DNA from: Nannochloropsis salina CCMP1776
Lineage: Eukaryota > Sar > Eustigmatophyceae > Eustigmatales > Monodopsidaceae
DNA length: 64,000 nucleotides
Reading direction: 5' to 3'
Assembly: GCA_004565275.1 (NCBI GenBank)
Contig: SDOX01000183.1
Coordinates: forward strand, 432,192-496,191
The notes beneath the pieces are model-generated. The model did no database searches. It was not told where the DNA came from and saw only the letters and a program-made list of their open reading frames with translations. The position numbers and the translations under genes are program-made. Of this stretch, positions 44,890-54,467 are shown in pieces; the first letter of the stretch is position 1; each line of letters begins with the position of its first letter.

Positions 44890-45864
44890 ATGGGGAACGA
44901 TGGGGGCGTCCTGGCCATGCAGCGCAAATTCATGCGCGGGCTTGGTAATAAGATGGGAGAGAAACCGAGCGAGGAAGTGAGCAAGCGGTTTCGAGCGCTG
45001 ATTCGGAGTCGGGTGTGCGCCGTGTCTAGTGAGCGCCTCCGGGACCCTGTCGTGGCCTGCGAGCTCGGCCACCTCTACAACAAGGAAGCAGTCTTGCTGG
45101 CGCTGCTTGAGCACACGCTCAATCCGGCCTTTGCGCACATCCGCGGGATGAAGGACTTAATTGCCTGCCGGTTCACAATAAATCCGAACTGGACGGACGA
45201 GACCGCCGCACAGACTTCGGCGCAGGAGGCCTGGGCCGCGAATGAGGCGAAGGGGGAGGGCGTCAACGCCGGCACCATGGTGGGATCTTTTGCGGAAGAA
45301 GACGCGGTATCTAACTATATCTGCCCGGTGGCACGGGTGGAGATGAACGCGAAGCAGCCTTTTGTCGTGATCAGGAGCACGGGGTGGGTGCTGAGCGAGC
45401 GGGCGCTGAAGGAGGTGGGAGCGGCGAGCCTGCAGGACGAGTACGGGCCCTTTGACAGCGACGATCTCATCCGACTGGTGCCTGACGAGGAGGAAGAGAC
45501 GGAGCTGCGGCGGCGCATGAATGAGCGTCGGAGCAAGTCGAAGAAGGAGAAGAAGCGGAAGCAGCGCGCGGAGGGCAGCAGTGAAGGGGGCAGACTGGGC
45601 GAGGGTCCTAAGTCGCACGAAGAGACGCAGAAGGCAGTAGTCAAGGCGGCCAAATTAAAGGTGGAAAATGGCGGGAAGCGAGAGGGTGGGATGGCGTCAT
45701 CCCAGGTGCTGGGGGCGCCCATGGGCTTGCAAGTTTCTTCCCTAGCGGGCGAAGCGCAGAGAGCAGCTGAGAAGGAGATGGCCTCGTCATCGGCCTTCGC
45801 CTCTTTGTTTAGCAACGGCGTCGAGAAGGCAGATAAAAACCGCCTCTTTAGCGTGAGGCGCTGA
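44890..45864 (+). CDS. RTF2: Replication termination factor 2 homologue, 324 aa
   Basis: This is a single exon. The start MGNDGG is the family start (MGCDGG in animals), which is why I chose the ATG at 44890 over the upstream in-frame one. The first degenerate RING-like block (DPVVACELGHLYNKEAVL), then FAHIRGMKDLI, and the second block (NYICPVARVEMN with STGWVLSERALKEV) match RTF2. The tail (from about 210) is Lys/Glu-rich and probably disordered. RTF2 travels with the replisome and regulates RNase H2 and fork progression; in plants and yeasts it also affects splicing. Its RING fold seems to lack most zinc-binding cysteines. Confidence 0.9.
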   Translation: MGNDGGVLAMQRKFMRGLGNKMGEKPSEEVSKRFRALIRSRVCAVSSERLRDPVVACELGHLYNKEAVLLALLEHTLNPAFAHIRGMKDLIACRFTINPNWTDETAAQTSAQEAWAANEAKGEGVNAGTMVGSFAEEDAVSNYICPVARVEMNAKQPFVVIRSTGWVLSERALKEVGAASLQDEYGPFDSDDLIRLVPDEEEETELRRRMNERRSKSKKEKKRKQRAEGSSEGGRLGEGPKSHEETQKAVVKAAKLKVENGGKREGGMASSQVLGAPMGLQVSSLAGEAQRAAEKEMASSSAFASLFSNGVEKADKNRLFSVRR

Positions 45865-46095
45865 GGGAGACTTGTAATGACATGTCTGAAAGGAATATAG
45901 AATATTATATTATTATATTACTTCTATTCGTGGATGGGTGCCTCGGGCAACAAGAGCGCGCAGATCGACTGGTGCATTTTATTTTCTTTTGCGCTCTCTA
46001 TAAGCCTCGCTGAGTGCCCACGAAATTTCAATCTCTCTCCCGCCTTGCCCCCTGCTCCTCGCCACGCGGCTCCCCCTCCTTGCCCTCCTCCCTCC

Positions 46096-47390
46096 TCAGC
46101 TCGCCCTTATTGGCCTTGCCTTTCCGCCCTTGACCCGGAGCTGCGCCTCCACGTACTCCTGCGCCTGAGTGCTGGCGTGGAAGCCGACCAGACGCGTCTG
46201 CTCGGGCTCATTGAGCATCCACTCCACGACACGGAGGAAGTCCAGAGTCTTCACCTCCCCCGGGGCCGCCCCGTGCTTGCCGGCCGTGCTCCTATCCCAG
46301 GCGTAGTACAGGTCCTCCATGGAGAAAAAGACTGGTTTGACCATCTCGCGGCCCTTCGCGATCCGCAGGTCAGGGCAGTAAAAGACGGGGAGCCCCGCGT
46401 TCCGCACCCCCTGCCGATTAAAGCCGAAGCGCCACTTGTCCGGGCGCTTGTCCAGCACGGCCTTCCAGCCCACCTTGCGGAAGCCGTTGGCATTTTTCAG
46501 CTGCTGCACGCTCGGACAGAACTGGAAGACGAGCATGTGGTTCCCGTTCCTGCGAGGCTCGCTCTGGACTAGCTCCAAGCCCTTGTCCAGGCCCATCACC
46601 AGCACGCGCGCGTCCGCCGTCTGCGGGTTCTGCACCATGCTTTGCAGCATTTCCTCCGCGTCCGCCGGGTCCAAGAAGACCACCCCTACGTCGAAGCCCG
46701 TCTCCAGGGGCACCAGGTAGGGCGAACCCTGCTGGTTGCACACCAGGAAGCAAGGCACCGAGGCCAGCTTCTCCTTCAGAGTCCGCCGAGAGAAGGGCTT
46801 CAGGCTGAAAGCCTCGGCGGAGGGGGGGCGGACTATTCTTTGCAACGCTGTACCTACGTCATTCCGACCCTCTTTTACGCCTGATCGTGTCAGCATGGAT
46901 GGAGGAGGAGCGTGAGGACGACTTGCACGAGCGCAGCCCACCATCCCGAGAACCACCGCACAGCAAACACTGTCTGAACCTCACGCCTGGGGCTTGAATT
47001 AGAAAGATACTAACCTTTTATGACGTCCACTGTTTCCGGAGCTCCAAACCCTGCCACAATGGCAGCTCCGGTCCCAAACGTCAATTTGCCCATATTTTCA
47101 ACCCCGAAGCTCAACTTTGTCTTGAGAGTACCCCATGCCGAGACTGTGCGCGATGTTTGCCCTTCTTCCCTACCACATGCACTTCTTGTCTCTCCGTTAT
47201 CGCCTTCACTAGCGCATCGGGTTGATCGACGGGGATGAACTCCGTTCGCGTGTGCGAACGGACCGCTGCTGCCAGGCTGAAAAGCTAGGACGCAGACTCC
47301 ATGCAGGACCTCCACTAACAGGAGAACCAATAGCATAAAGCTGGCACCAGACCCCCTGCATCGTGCCATCCTACCAAGTGCATGTATCAT
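46096..47390 (-). CDS. TIC22: Tic22-like plastid protein, 386 aa
   Basis: Two exons close in phase: 47390-47015 and 46880-46096. The N-terminus carries a signal peptide (FMLLVLLLVEVLHGVCVLA) ending directly before Phe-Gln-Pro, the plastid-import signature. From about residue 155 the sequence matches the Tic22 family: VPCFLVCNQQGSPYLVP, GVVFLDPADAEEML, ARVLVMGLDKGLELVQ, and later VFYCPDLRI and KPVFFSMEDL. Tic22 proteins act as chaperones in the space between plastid envelope membranes during protein import. The segment around 118-150 is variable. The Met at 47390 was chosen because it leads directly into the signal peptide; the Met at 47369 is also possible. Confidence 0.8.
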
Positions 47391-47879
47391 GTGGTGTTCC
47401 AGATAAAAAAAAATCAGGAGGTCAAGGTTTGTATCACCAGCAGGAAGACATGGTAGGGCAACAAGAAATGAGCGGCCAAGGAGGCTAAATGGTATCCTTG
47501 GGTGCCCCACTTGGGCTCGGCAACGTCCCCATTCCTTTGAGCATGAGAAAGTCGTCGAAAGAAGAGACATTACAAGGACGAGTGAGCAAACAGTCTGGAA
47601 TGCGCGTAAAGTCCAGCCTCCACTCCTTGCTTCACGACCGAGAGCCTGTCCTCTGGCTGCTCCCTCCTCGCGGCGTTCCACCCCCCTCCTAGCCAGCTCT
47701 TCCTCGAGATCATACCCTCCAACAAGTGGTACCAGGAAGATGAAAAGCTAATCCTCCCATTATTTCTTTTTTAAAGCCACATAACCCTTGAAGGTGACCG
47801 GTGTGGCATAGCGGGCGTACGCGTGTGCAAGATTTATACGGAGCTTTCTCGTGAAGTTGAAGACTGTTCGTCAGCGTGA
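47391..47879. promoter_or_regulatory. Divergent promoter region, Tic22 / plastid S1 protein
   Basis: This 489-base stretch separates two divergent genes whose products are both predicted to be plastid-targeted, so co-regulation from this region is plausible but is inference only. I see no other feature. Confidence 0.4.
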
Positions 47880-49393
47880 ATGGCCCACATCCACATCGCA
47901 AGAAAAATGTTAGGATCAAGGCGCCGCTCGGCTGCAAGAACGTTTGCCTGCTGTATTGTGGCTTTAGGATGCGTTGCGTGGTCGTCACATGCTGCATTTA
48001 TATCTCCTCTGCACCACTTTGGTGGGCGCGCTCGAGGCCGGGTACATACTGCGGTCGTAGCGGAACGCCCGTCAATGCAGCCCACTCCGTCCATATACTC
48101 CGCCGCCACGGGCCACGGGGAAGAAGAGCCCGAAGCACCGCGATTAAATTCAGACGTAGAAGAGAGAAGGGGAAGTCCGCGAGAGCTAGAGCGGAAAAAG
48201 AAGCATTTCGACTTTCTGAAGGTACGTGTCGCAAGACAGAGGATGGTACACCGAATCAAAAATTGTGACTGTCTGGTCCAATCGGCGTGAAGCGACAGTA
48301 AATCTTTAATGTACGCTTTGTGTGTATGACTTTAACCTATTTTACAAGTGAACATTGCTTTCAACTTTCTACGCGCTCTATGCCCGCCTTCCCTCAGGAG
48401 GTCGGCAAAAACAAGAAGCAAGCCCGGGCCAACAAGGCTAGATTCCGAGACCAGCGAGACGAATACCTGGAGGAGATGCGCAAGGCATTCAAGCTCATGC
48501 AGATAAAAGAGCGACAGGAGAGCGGCTTCAAATGGGTGAAGAGGCCGAAGCGCGAGAGGCAGATCCCGCTGGGAGAGCTTGAGTTAGGCTCCCGGCACGA
48601 GGGGGTGGTGATAACGGTGAAGGAGCACGGGGCCTACGTGGACTTCGGGGCGACGAAGGATGGCTTCGTACGCCTGCGCGACTTGAGCGATCGGGATTTC
48701 GTGCTGGACGCGCGCGACTACGTGAGGCCCGGGGACTCGGTCAGCTTCTTCGTCAAGTACCTGAGTCCCGCCGAGGGCATCGTCACGGGGAGTCTGGTGC
48801 CGGCCGAGGTGGAGACGGCGGAGGAGCAGGAGGCCCGCACGGGCCTGGAGGAGGTGGAGGAGGACGACGAGCTGTGGGGCGAGGTGACCAAGGTCTCCAA
48901 CTACGGGGCATTCGTGGACGTGGGCGCGGAGGTGCAGGGCTTCTTGCACGTGATCTACTATCCGAGGCGCAGCCAGGGGGCCCTCACGCAGGACGTATTC
49001 TTCCCTGGCATGCGCCTGCGGGTCTGGGCCATGGAGGTGGACAGGGGCAGGCGCCGGCTCAAGCTGACGGGCGAGAGGCCCCGCTCTTTGCCGCGCGTGG
49101 ACTACTCCTGGTTCTTGGGGGGCTACGAGGTGGCGGGCTCAGAGGCAGCCCCGGGGAGGGGCTTCGTGGAGGAAGAGTGGCGACGGCCGCTGTATGAGGA
49201 GGGGCAGGGCCTGCAACCGCGGGGCCGCGGGAAGCGGGCGATGGAGAGGATCCGGGAATGGGGGTTTGAAACGGACGGGGGGCGGGAGAAGGAGGTGCTC
49301 CATGACTTGGACGCTGCCAGACGGCGGAAAGGGGAGGAGGAGGAGGCAACGGCATCGGCGTCAGTGGAGGAGAGAGTAGGCAAGCAGCCGTAG
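47880..49393 (+). CDS. Plastid S1-domain RNA-binding protein, 445 aa
   Basis: Two exons close in phase: 47880-48221 and 48398-49393. The signal peptide (FACCIVALGCVAWSSHAA) ends before Phe-Ile-Ser, the plastid-import signature. Two S1 folds follow: about 177-247 (RHEGVVITVKEHGAYVDFG) and about 272-342 (LWGEVTKVSNYGAFVDVG). The linker between them is acidic and the tail is Arg/Glu-rich. S1 proteins of this kind bind mRNA at the plastid ribosome (bS1-like) or belong to the S1-EF-Ts polyproteins; no EF-Ts part is visible here, so I favour an S1-type ribosome-associated factor. Exact role is not settled. Confidence 0.8.
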
Positions 49394-49507
49394 ATTAGAG
49401 GTATCGCTGGTGTGTGAAAGAAAGAAGAGTGTCGCCCGTCATCGAAGTCGGCCTCGGCGCCCTCCGCCTTCGCTAGCCATTGCTTTGAACCCTTCTCCCT
49501 CAACGAC

Positions 49508-50869
49508 CTAGGAAGCCCCGTTGTTTCCCTCGCCCGCCTGCGCCACCCACGCGGGGAATCGGTTGGGCCAGAAGAGGGTGCCTTGGACGCTCTGGTCTCG
49601 ACAGAGCAGGCCCTGGGCTTCCGCCGTCCCCAAGAACTCCTGCGCGAGTGCAATGGACACGCGAAGGTGGGTAGCCACGTCTAGGGCCGTCAGGGAGCCA
49701 TCTGCTTCCGCCTCCGCTAGCGCCCGGAGCCGCGCGCCCACCCTCTCCTCGCTGAAGTCCATCGCCTCTACTACGCTCACGCCGCTTGGGAATCGCCGCA
49801 GCCGCATGCCCAGCTGCAGCAGCTCCAAAGTCTCGCAAGCGTCCAAGAGGTCCTCTGGAGAGATCAGGGCGGTGCCGCGGGCTCGGTTGAAGAGACAGAA
49901 GACATCGTGGAGGGTCATCATGCCCCCGCGCTCAGACAGCAGGCTCCTCCTTCCAAGCGCGCCGGCGGCGGTGCTCCCCCCGGCCAAGAACCTGGCTAGC
50001 TGTCGGGCCAGTTCCTGATGGTAGAGAGAGCCGGCGGAGACCCGCGTAACCGGGTTGGAAATGCCCATGTTCAGGAGCAGCCCCTGCAGCTCCGCGTCGT
50101 CCCTCGCTGTCCCGCCTTCCGCCTCCGAGCCGCCCTTCTCGCCCTCCCCCTTGTCTTTGGATGCCAACACCGTAGCATACCGCTCAATCACTCCTACCAC
50201 CTCGCGCGCTTTGCCCATGAGCGCCTCCAGGTCTGCGAAGGCTTCGGTGGCGAGTCGATCTTGTGCAGCACGCGCGGTCTCCTGCTGGCGCAGAATTCCT
50301 CCCACCCCGGCCAGCCGCGTGGTGAAGACGGGCTCGACCGTCTGGACAGGGGAGGCGGGGGAGAAAGATGGCATGCTGGCTGGAGTGCTGCCGTCAGCTT
50401 CGATGGCACACGGACTCAGCCTAAGCTTCACGGGGGGGGGCTTCTCCCAATCCCGCATCATTAACAGCGAACGCACTTGTTTTAGAAACTCGTCCCGGCC
50501 GCCGTGTGCAAATTCAATCTTGGTCGCTGGCCGATTATCTAGGTCCTGGACTTTTCCTTGCAGATATAGATGCACCCTCGTGGAGGGTTTGAATATGTTG
50601 CGAGAGGTACGCGCCTCGGCGACCCGGGAGAGGTGACCGTGCAAGGCGCGAGACTGACTTTGGCAATGCCAAATGATGCGATGCGAGGTCAGGAGTACAA
50701 TCCCATCGCGATGCACGATTCGATTGCTACGTCCGTCAACCAGGGACACTCTGTCTCGCATCAGGCACTCGACTTCAAATTCTGAGAGCGGCGGCCGCGT
50801 GCTTCCGGGAGGTAAAGGCAAGTCTTGCCAGAAGAGCTCAAACGGGTTCGTCGTGTGAAGTGCAGCCAT
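49508..50869 (-). CDS. VPS36: ESCRT-II subunit VPS36, 453 aa
   Basis: This is a single exon. The N-terminal GLUE domain (about 1-135) is recognisable from DRVSLVDGRSNRIVHRDG, LLTSHRIIWH and KIEFAHGGRDEFLKQV. The C-terminal EAP30 winged-helix region (about 270-450) shows LLLNMGISNPVTRV, LARFLAGG, MMTLHDVFCLFNRARGTALISPEDLLDAC and VVEAMDFSEERVG, all typical of VPS36. The protein joins VPS22 and VPS25 in ESCRT-II, which sorts ubiquitinated membrane proteins into multivesicular bodies. The zinc fingers inserted in yeast GLUE are absent, as in animals and plants. Length is normal. Confidence 0.93.
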   Translation of the reverse strand: MAALHTTNPFELFWQDLPLPPGSTRPPLSEFEVECLMRDRVSLVDGRSNRIVHRDGIVLLTSHRIIWHCQSQSRALHGHLSRVAEARTSRNIFKPSTRVHLYLQGKVQDLDNRPATKIEFAHGGRDEFLKQVRSLLMMRDWEKPPPVKLRLSPCAIEADGSTPASMPSFSPASPVQTVEPVFTTRLAGVGGILRQQETARAAQDRLATEAFADLEALMGKAREVVGVIERYATVLASKDKGEGEKGGSEAEGGTARDDAELQGLLLNMGISNPVTRVSAGSLYHQELARQLARFLAGGSTAAGALGRRSLLSERGGMMTLHDVFCLFNRARGTALISPEDLLDACETLELLQLGMRLRRFPSGVSVVEAMDFSEERVGARLRALAEAEADGSLTALDVATHLRVSIALAQEFLGTAEAQGLLCRDQSVQGTLFWPNRFPAWVAQAGEGNNGAS

Positions 50870-51226
50870 GGGCCGCTAATATACACTGAGGTCAATGCGG
50901 ATGCCCGCTTTTACCGGAAGCGCTGTTGATTTTGTTCGAGTGCGGTAAGTACAAGCATATAGGGAGGCATATCGCCAGTGCCCTGGGTAGGGGTCGGGAG
51001 GTAGAAGGGTCTCCGATTGCTCATAGTATCTACTTCCGTGTTGTCACATTGGGGAATCCGGCACGTGCGTTGGCATTTCCCCCGGTCTGTCTTCCAAGGT
51101 GTGCGCTCAATGCCCTCATCATTTCTACGTTTGCTCGTATGTCTGCGTCCAACCCGCCAAATCATTCCGCGGTCTCATCCTGATCGCTCAACTCAGTTTT
51201 CCAGGGAGTCGGGCATTACGGCAAAC
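50870..51226. promoter_or_regulatory. Divergent promoter region, VPS36 / phosphoglycerate mutase
   Basis: This 357-base stretch separates two divergent start codons. Open frames on both strands here are leftovers of the neighbouring frames. No motif is claimed. Confidence 0.4.
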
Positions 51227-52196
51227 ATGCTTATCAGCTCCTTTATGGCTGCTTCCAAAACATTGCTCCGTCCCTCGACAATCCTAAGACGTCACGCTAG
51301 CGGGAATAGCTCAAAGGCAGCATATCGCATGGTCCTAGTCAGGTTCGTTTAATGTAGCACAGTGCACTGCTGATCACTGGGCTAGCGTTGTCAAGACTCG
51401 TAGAACTGCGACGAGACTGGACAATAATAAATGAGGCATGCACCGCAACAGGCACGGGGAGAGTGAGTGGAACAAAGAAAATCGCTTCACTGGTTGGTAC
51501 GATGTGCAACTATCAGAAAAAGGCATTGCTGAGGCCAAGGAGGGTGGACGGCTGCTGAAAGAAGCTGGTTTTACTTTCGACAAGGCATATACGTCCGTGC
51601 TGCGCCGGGCTATCAAGACTTGTTGGCTCGTCCTGGAGGAAATGGATCTCATGTGGATCCCCGTCGAAAAAGCTTGGCAGCTGAACGAGCGGCACTACGG
51701 GGCCCTGCAGGGGCTGGACAAGAACGAGACTGTCGCCAAGCACGGCAAGGATCAGGTGCACATTTGGCGTCGGTCCTACGACATCCCCCCTCCGCCGCTT
51801 GAAAAAAACAATCCCCATTACCCTGGTAACGACGTCCGATATGGCCAACTGCTGCAGAGGGAGACGCCTGTCACCGAGAGCCTGAAGACCACGTTGGATC
51901 GCGTCGTGCCGTTCTGGGAGAAGGTCATCAAGCCGGATGTAACCGCTGGAAAGGGCCTCCTTATTGCCGCGCACGGCAATTCCTTGCGAGCATTGGTCAA
52001 GAAGCTGGACAATATTCCTGACTCGGACATTACGGAGCTGAACATTCCCACCGGCACCCCCCTTGTGTACGAGCTCGACTCTGAGTTTAAGCCCATCAAG
52101 CACAAGGAGAGCATTGGGCCTCTGTCAGGGCGCTACCTTGGCAACCAGGAGGCTATCAAGGCCCGCATCTTGGGCGTCAAGAACCAGACCAAGTAA
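51227..52196 (+). CDS. PGAM: 2,3-bisphosphoglycerate-dependent phosphoglycerate mutase, mitochondrial-type presequence, 286 aa
   Basis: Exons 51227-51342 and 51452-52196 close in phase and restore the catalytic motif [10 protein letters not shown] across the junction (His40 is the phospho-acceptor). Other signatures: [52 protein letters not shown] and the terminal-half [14 protein letters not shown]. The enzyme interconverts 3- and 2-phosphoglycerate in glycolysis. Residues 1-33 are rich in Ser, Ala, Leu and Arg with no acids ([14 protein letters not shown]), a mitochondrial-like presequence. In several stramenopiles the lower half of glycolysis also occurs in mitochondria, which fits. Mitochondrial location is inferred; a plastid location is less likely because no signal peptide is visible. 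Confidence 0.92.
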
Positions 52197-52698
52197 AAGC
52201 GCCGGAGTGTTGCAGATACTGGACAGGGCTGGATGCGGGGCCCTGTAGTGGACCGGCCGGGAGCATCTGGCACGTGTCTCTGCATGGCGCGCATTTGGGC
52301 TTCCTCGGTGGATGTTATGGCTGAGGATTTATAAAGTCCTATCTGTCTGCTATCTGTGTGCTCCTAAAATATCCGAAGAAGTTCCTGTCGCGCGTTGGGT
52401 TCCGTTTCCGTCAGGGGACACCTCGGAAGGACAATGGAGAAAAACTTGGATCGAGGCTAAGGCATTAATGGCTTAGAAACTGTGCGCTACTTTTGCTTTA
52501 AACCCTTCTTGGGGCCAATCTGTTGTGAAATACCGCAGTCCACTCTTTAAGGAAGATGTGCCGTGCTGAACGGCCTCGCCTGTGATTCTATACTCGATGT
52601 GCCATCCGCACATAACTGAATGGCTTGCAATTCAAGACTTTAACTTCCCTTTTTTCCTTTGACATGGCTCGCTTTGACCTGTACATCAACTGGTGCTT
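52197..52698. other. Convergent intergenic region, PGAM / aspartic protease 3' ends
   Basis: About 500 bases between two stop codons, presumably 3' untranslated sequence of both genes. No open frame or repeat of interest. Confidence 0.4.
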
Positions 52699-53874
52699 TC
52701 ATCTCCCCGTCTTGGCCAAGGCCAATCCGGCGCGTCTGTTCTGGTAGTCGTACGCCGAGTAGAACTTCCGCAAGAACATGTCGCCGAGAATCCACTGAGC
52801 CTGGGCATGATCGTCTCCCTGCAGCCCCACGAGGCAGATGTCCCGGTCCTGCACCAGGTAGTCGTCGGCGCTCAGGGCGTACGGCTGACCGTCCAGGATG
52901 AACTCCAGGTCCGGCATCGCCGCCTTTTGACTGCAATTCACCGTGAAAAGATTCTCCACAAGCGTGGCCCCCAGCCCCTCGAATATAGCGTCCACGTCAG
53001 TTTTCGGCCCCACCATAATGGACGTCCCCGAGTCCAGGACCACGGCGCCGGCCTGGCTCTGCAGCTTTCGAGGGCCCAGGTAGACACTGTCCAATCCCAC
53101 TGCCCAGTACCCCGGAGGATCGTGGAGCGGCATCCAGTGCAGGTCTCCCTCGTAATGGCTGGGATCTGTGCCGCCCACCGTCAGCTCACTTGGCCCCGTA
53201 TCTCCGTTGGCCAGAAAGAAAGCGAAAATCGGTTGCGGGAGTACTTCGCCTTGCTGCTCGATCAAATTGTGGAAAGGGGTCGTGGATTTCGTCACCGACA
53301 ACTCATCGAAGCCAAGTCCAAACACTCCATCGTACCCTCCACCTGAATAGCTGGCCCCCAAACCCAGAGGGTTTGTAATCTGGGCGAATGACTGGTTTTT
53401 CACAGCATACCCGGCAAATAGCACCGTGTCTTCGGCAAGGTATCCCGTCACGGGGCCTCCGATATACGTGATTTGGAAGCTACGCCCGTCTTGCTCGAAG
53501 GAAGATGAAGCATCCGAATTGTATTTGTTGCGGTGGCCACACACTCTGCAAAGTGCCGAGGGAATCCACAGATCACTGCTGCCCGTGTCGAAAATCACAG
53601 TGAATTCGCGGGGAGGGGTTCCGATGCCGATGCTTCCGATGTAGGCTGCGTCTTGATGAATATCATGCAACACAATTTCTCCCTTGCTGTCTATTTCTTC
53701 TGCTAATGACCGTCGCCGGTGGGAGTCTGCCCGTGGAGGCACATTCGCTTTGACGAGGGGAATGCGTATCAGAGTTGTACCCCCTGCATCAACAGATGAG
53801 AAATCGGCAGTCGCTTCGAATACCAGGTACAGCAAAAGAATCAGTCCAAAATGATATGATTGCCTCATAGCCAC
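52699..53874 (-). CDS. Pepsin-type (A1) aspartic protease, 391 aa
   Basis: This is a single exon. A signal peptide (GLILLLYLVFEATA, residues 10-23) and a short propeptide precede the mature enzyme. Both catalytic motifs are intact: DTGSSDLWIP in the N-lobe and VVLDSGTSIMVGP in the C-lobe, each preceded by the usual hydrophobic strand. The flap Tyr is in FQITYIGGPVTGYLAED. Additional family blocks are GVFGLGFDEL and WILGDMFLRKFYSAYD. The fold and length fit cathepsin D-like vacuolar or secreted proteases; no plant-specific insert is present. The motif RVCG instead of a longer loop suggests an extra disulphide. Likely located in the vacuole or outside the cell. Confidence 0.93.
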   Translation of the reverse strand: MAMRQSYHFGLILLLYLVFEATADFSSVDAGGTTLIRIPLVKANVPPRADSHRRRSLAEEIDSKGEIVLHDIHQDAAYIGSIGIGTPPREFTVIFDTGSSDLWIPSALCRVCGHRNKYNSDASSSFEQDGRSFQITYIGGPVTGYLAEDTVLFAGYAVKNQSFAQITNPLGLGASYSGGGYDGVFGLGFDELSVTKSTTPFHNLIEQQGEVLPQPIFAFFLANGDTGPSELTVGGTDPSHYEGDLHWMPLHDPPGYWAVGLDSVYLGPRKLQSQAGAVVLDSGTSIMVGPKTDVDAIFEGLGATLVENLFTVNCSQKAAMPDLEFILDGQPYALSADDYLVQDRDICLVGLQGDDHAQAQWILGDMFLRKFYSAYDYQNRRAGLALAKTGR

Positions 53875-54467
53875 AAGTGGGCTTTGTTGGTTCTGAAAAC
53901 TGCTTTACGAGCGTGAGAGGAGGTTGCTTGTGAGAAGAAGGGTTTTGCTTTGTATCACGTCCAGAAGGAGATCCTACCCACGACTGCCATTTTAAAGAAG
54001 CATTTTGAATGCATATATCAAATGTTTTATCATAGACAAAGGGTCTTGACTTTGCACCGACCAATCTCTCGCACGTGCTGACACCCTATTCCAGGTGGCA
54101 CGCGGCCGGCAGGGGTGGATGACGCCCGTCGGGGCCGAGGGGCCGGGGACCGAGGACTCGGCCTTTTGAAACGGCTGTAGCCGTTTCATCCTTTTCTGCC
54201 CTTCTATTCCCGTTCTTGCCTTGTGTACGTTACCTGAGCTGAACTTTTGGGGAATGGACTCTTGTGAGGTTCATACTATCATGGGGATCATAACAAAAAT
54301 CATCTTTCACATTATGTAAAGACAGACTGTGACCAGCCATCCAGAAAGTGCGAGCCACCGACTCCTATCATTTGCCGCCGAACTTCCGCGACAGGCCATA
54401 TCCTGAGCGTTTTCCCAGTCGATTCGATCGTATATACTAAACTTGTCACAAGGGCATCAAACTAGCC
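53875..54467. promoter_or_regulatory. Divergent promoter region, aspartic protease / GH47
   Basis: This 593-base region lies between divergent genes whose products both enter the secretory route. It contains a GC-rich block at about 54100-54165 with a GGCCGAG/CTCGGCC inverted pair (54133-54139 and 54157-54163), and next to it a stronger dyad at 54167-54188, listed separately. Confidence 0.5.
54167..54188. repeat. Perfect 10-bp inverted repeat with 2-base centre
   Basis: TGAAACGGCT, two bases GT, then AGCCGTTTCA form a perfect dyad. In a divergent promoter this could be a binding site for a dimeric regulator. It could equally be a chance hairpin or a transcript terminator-like stem. Confidence 0.7.
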
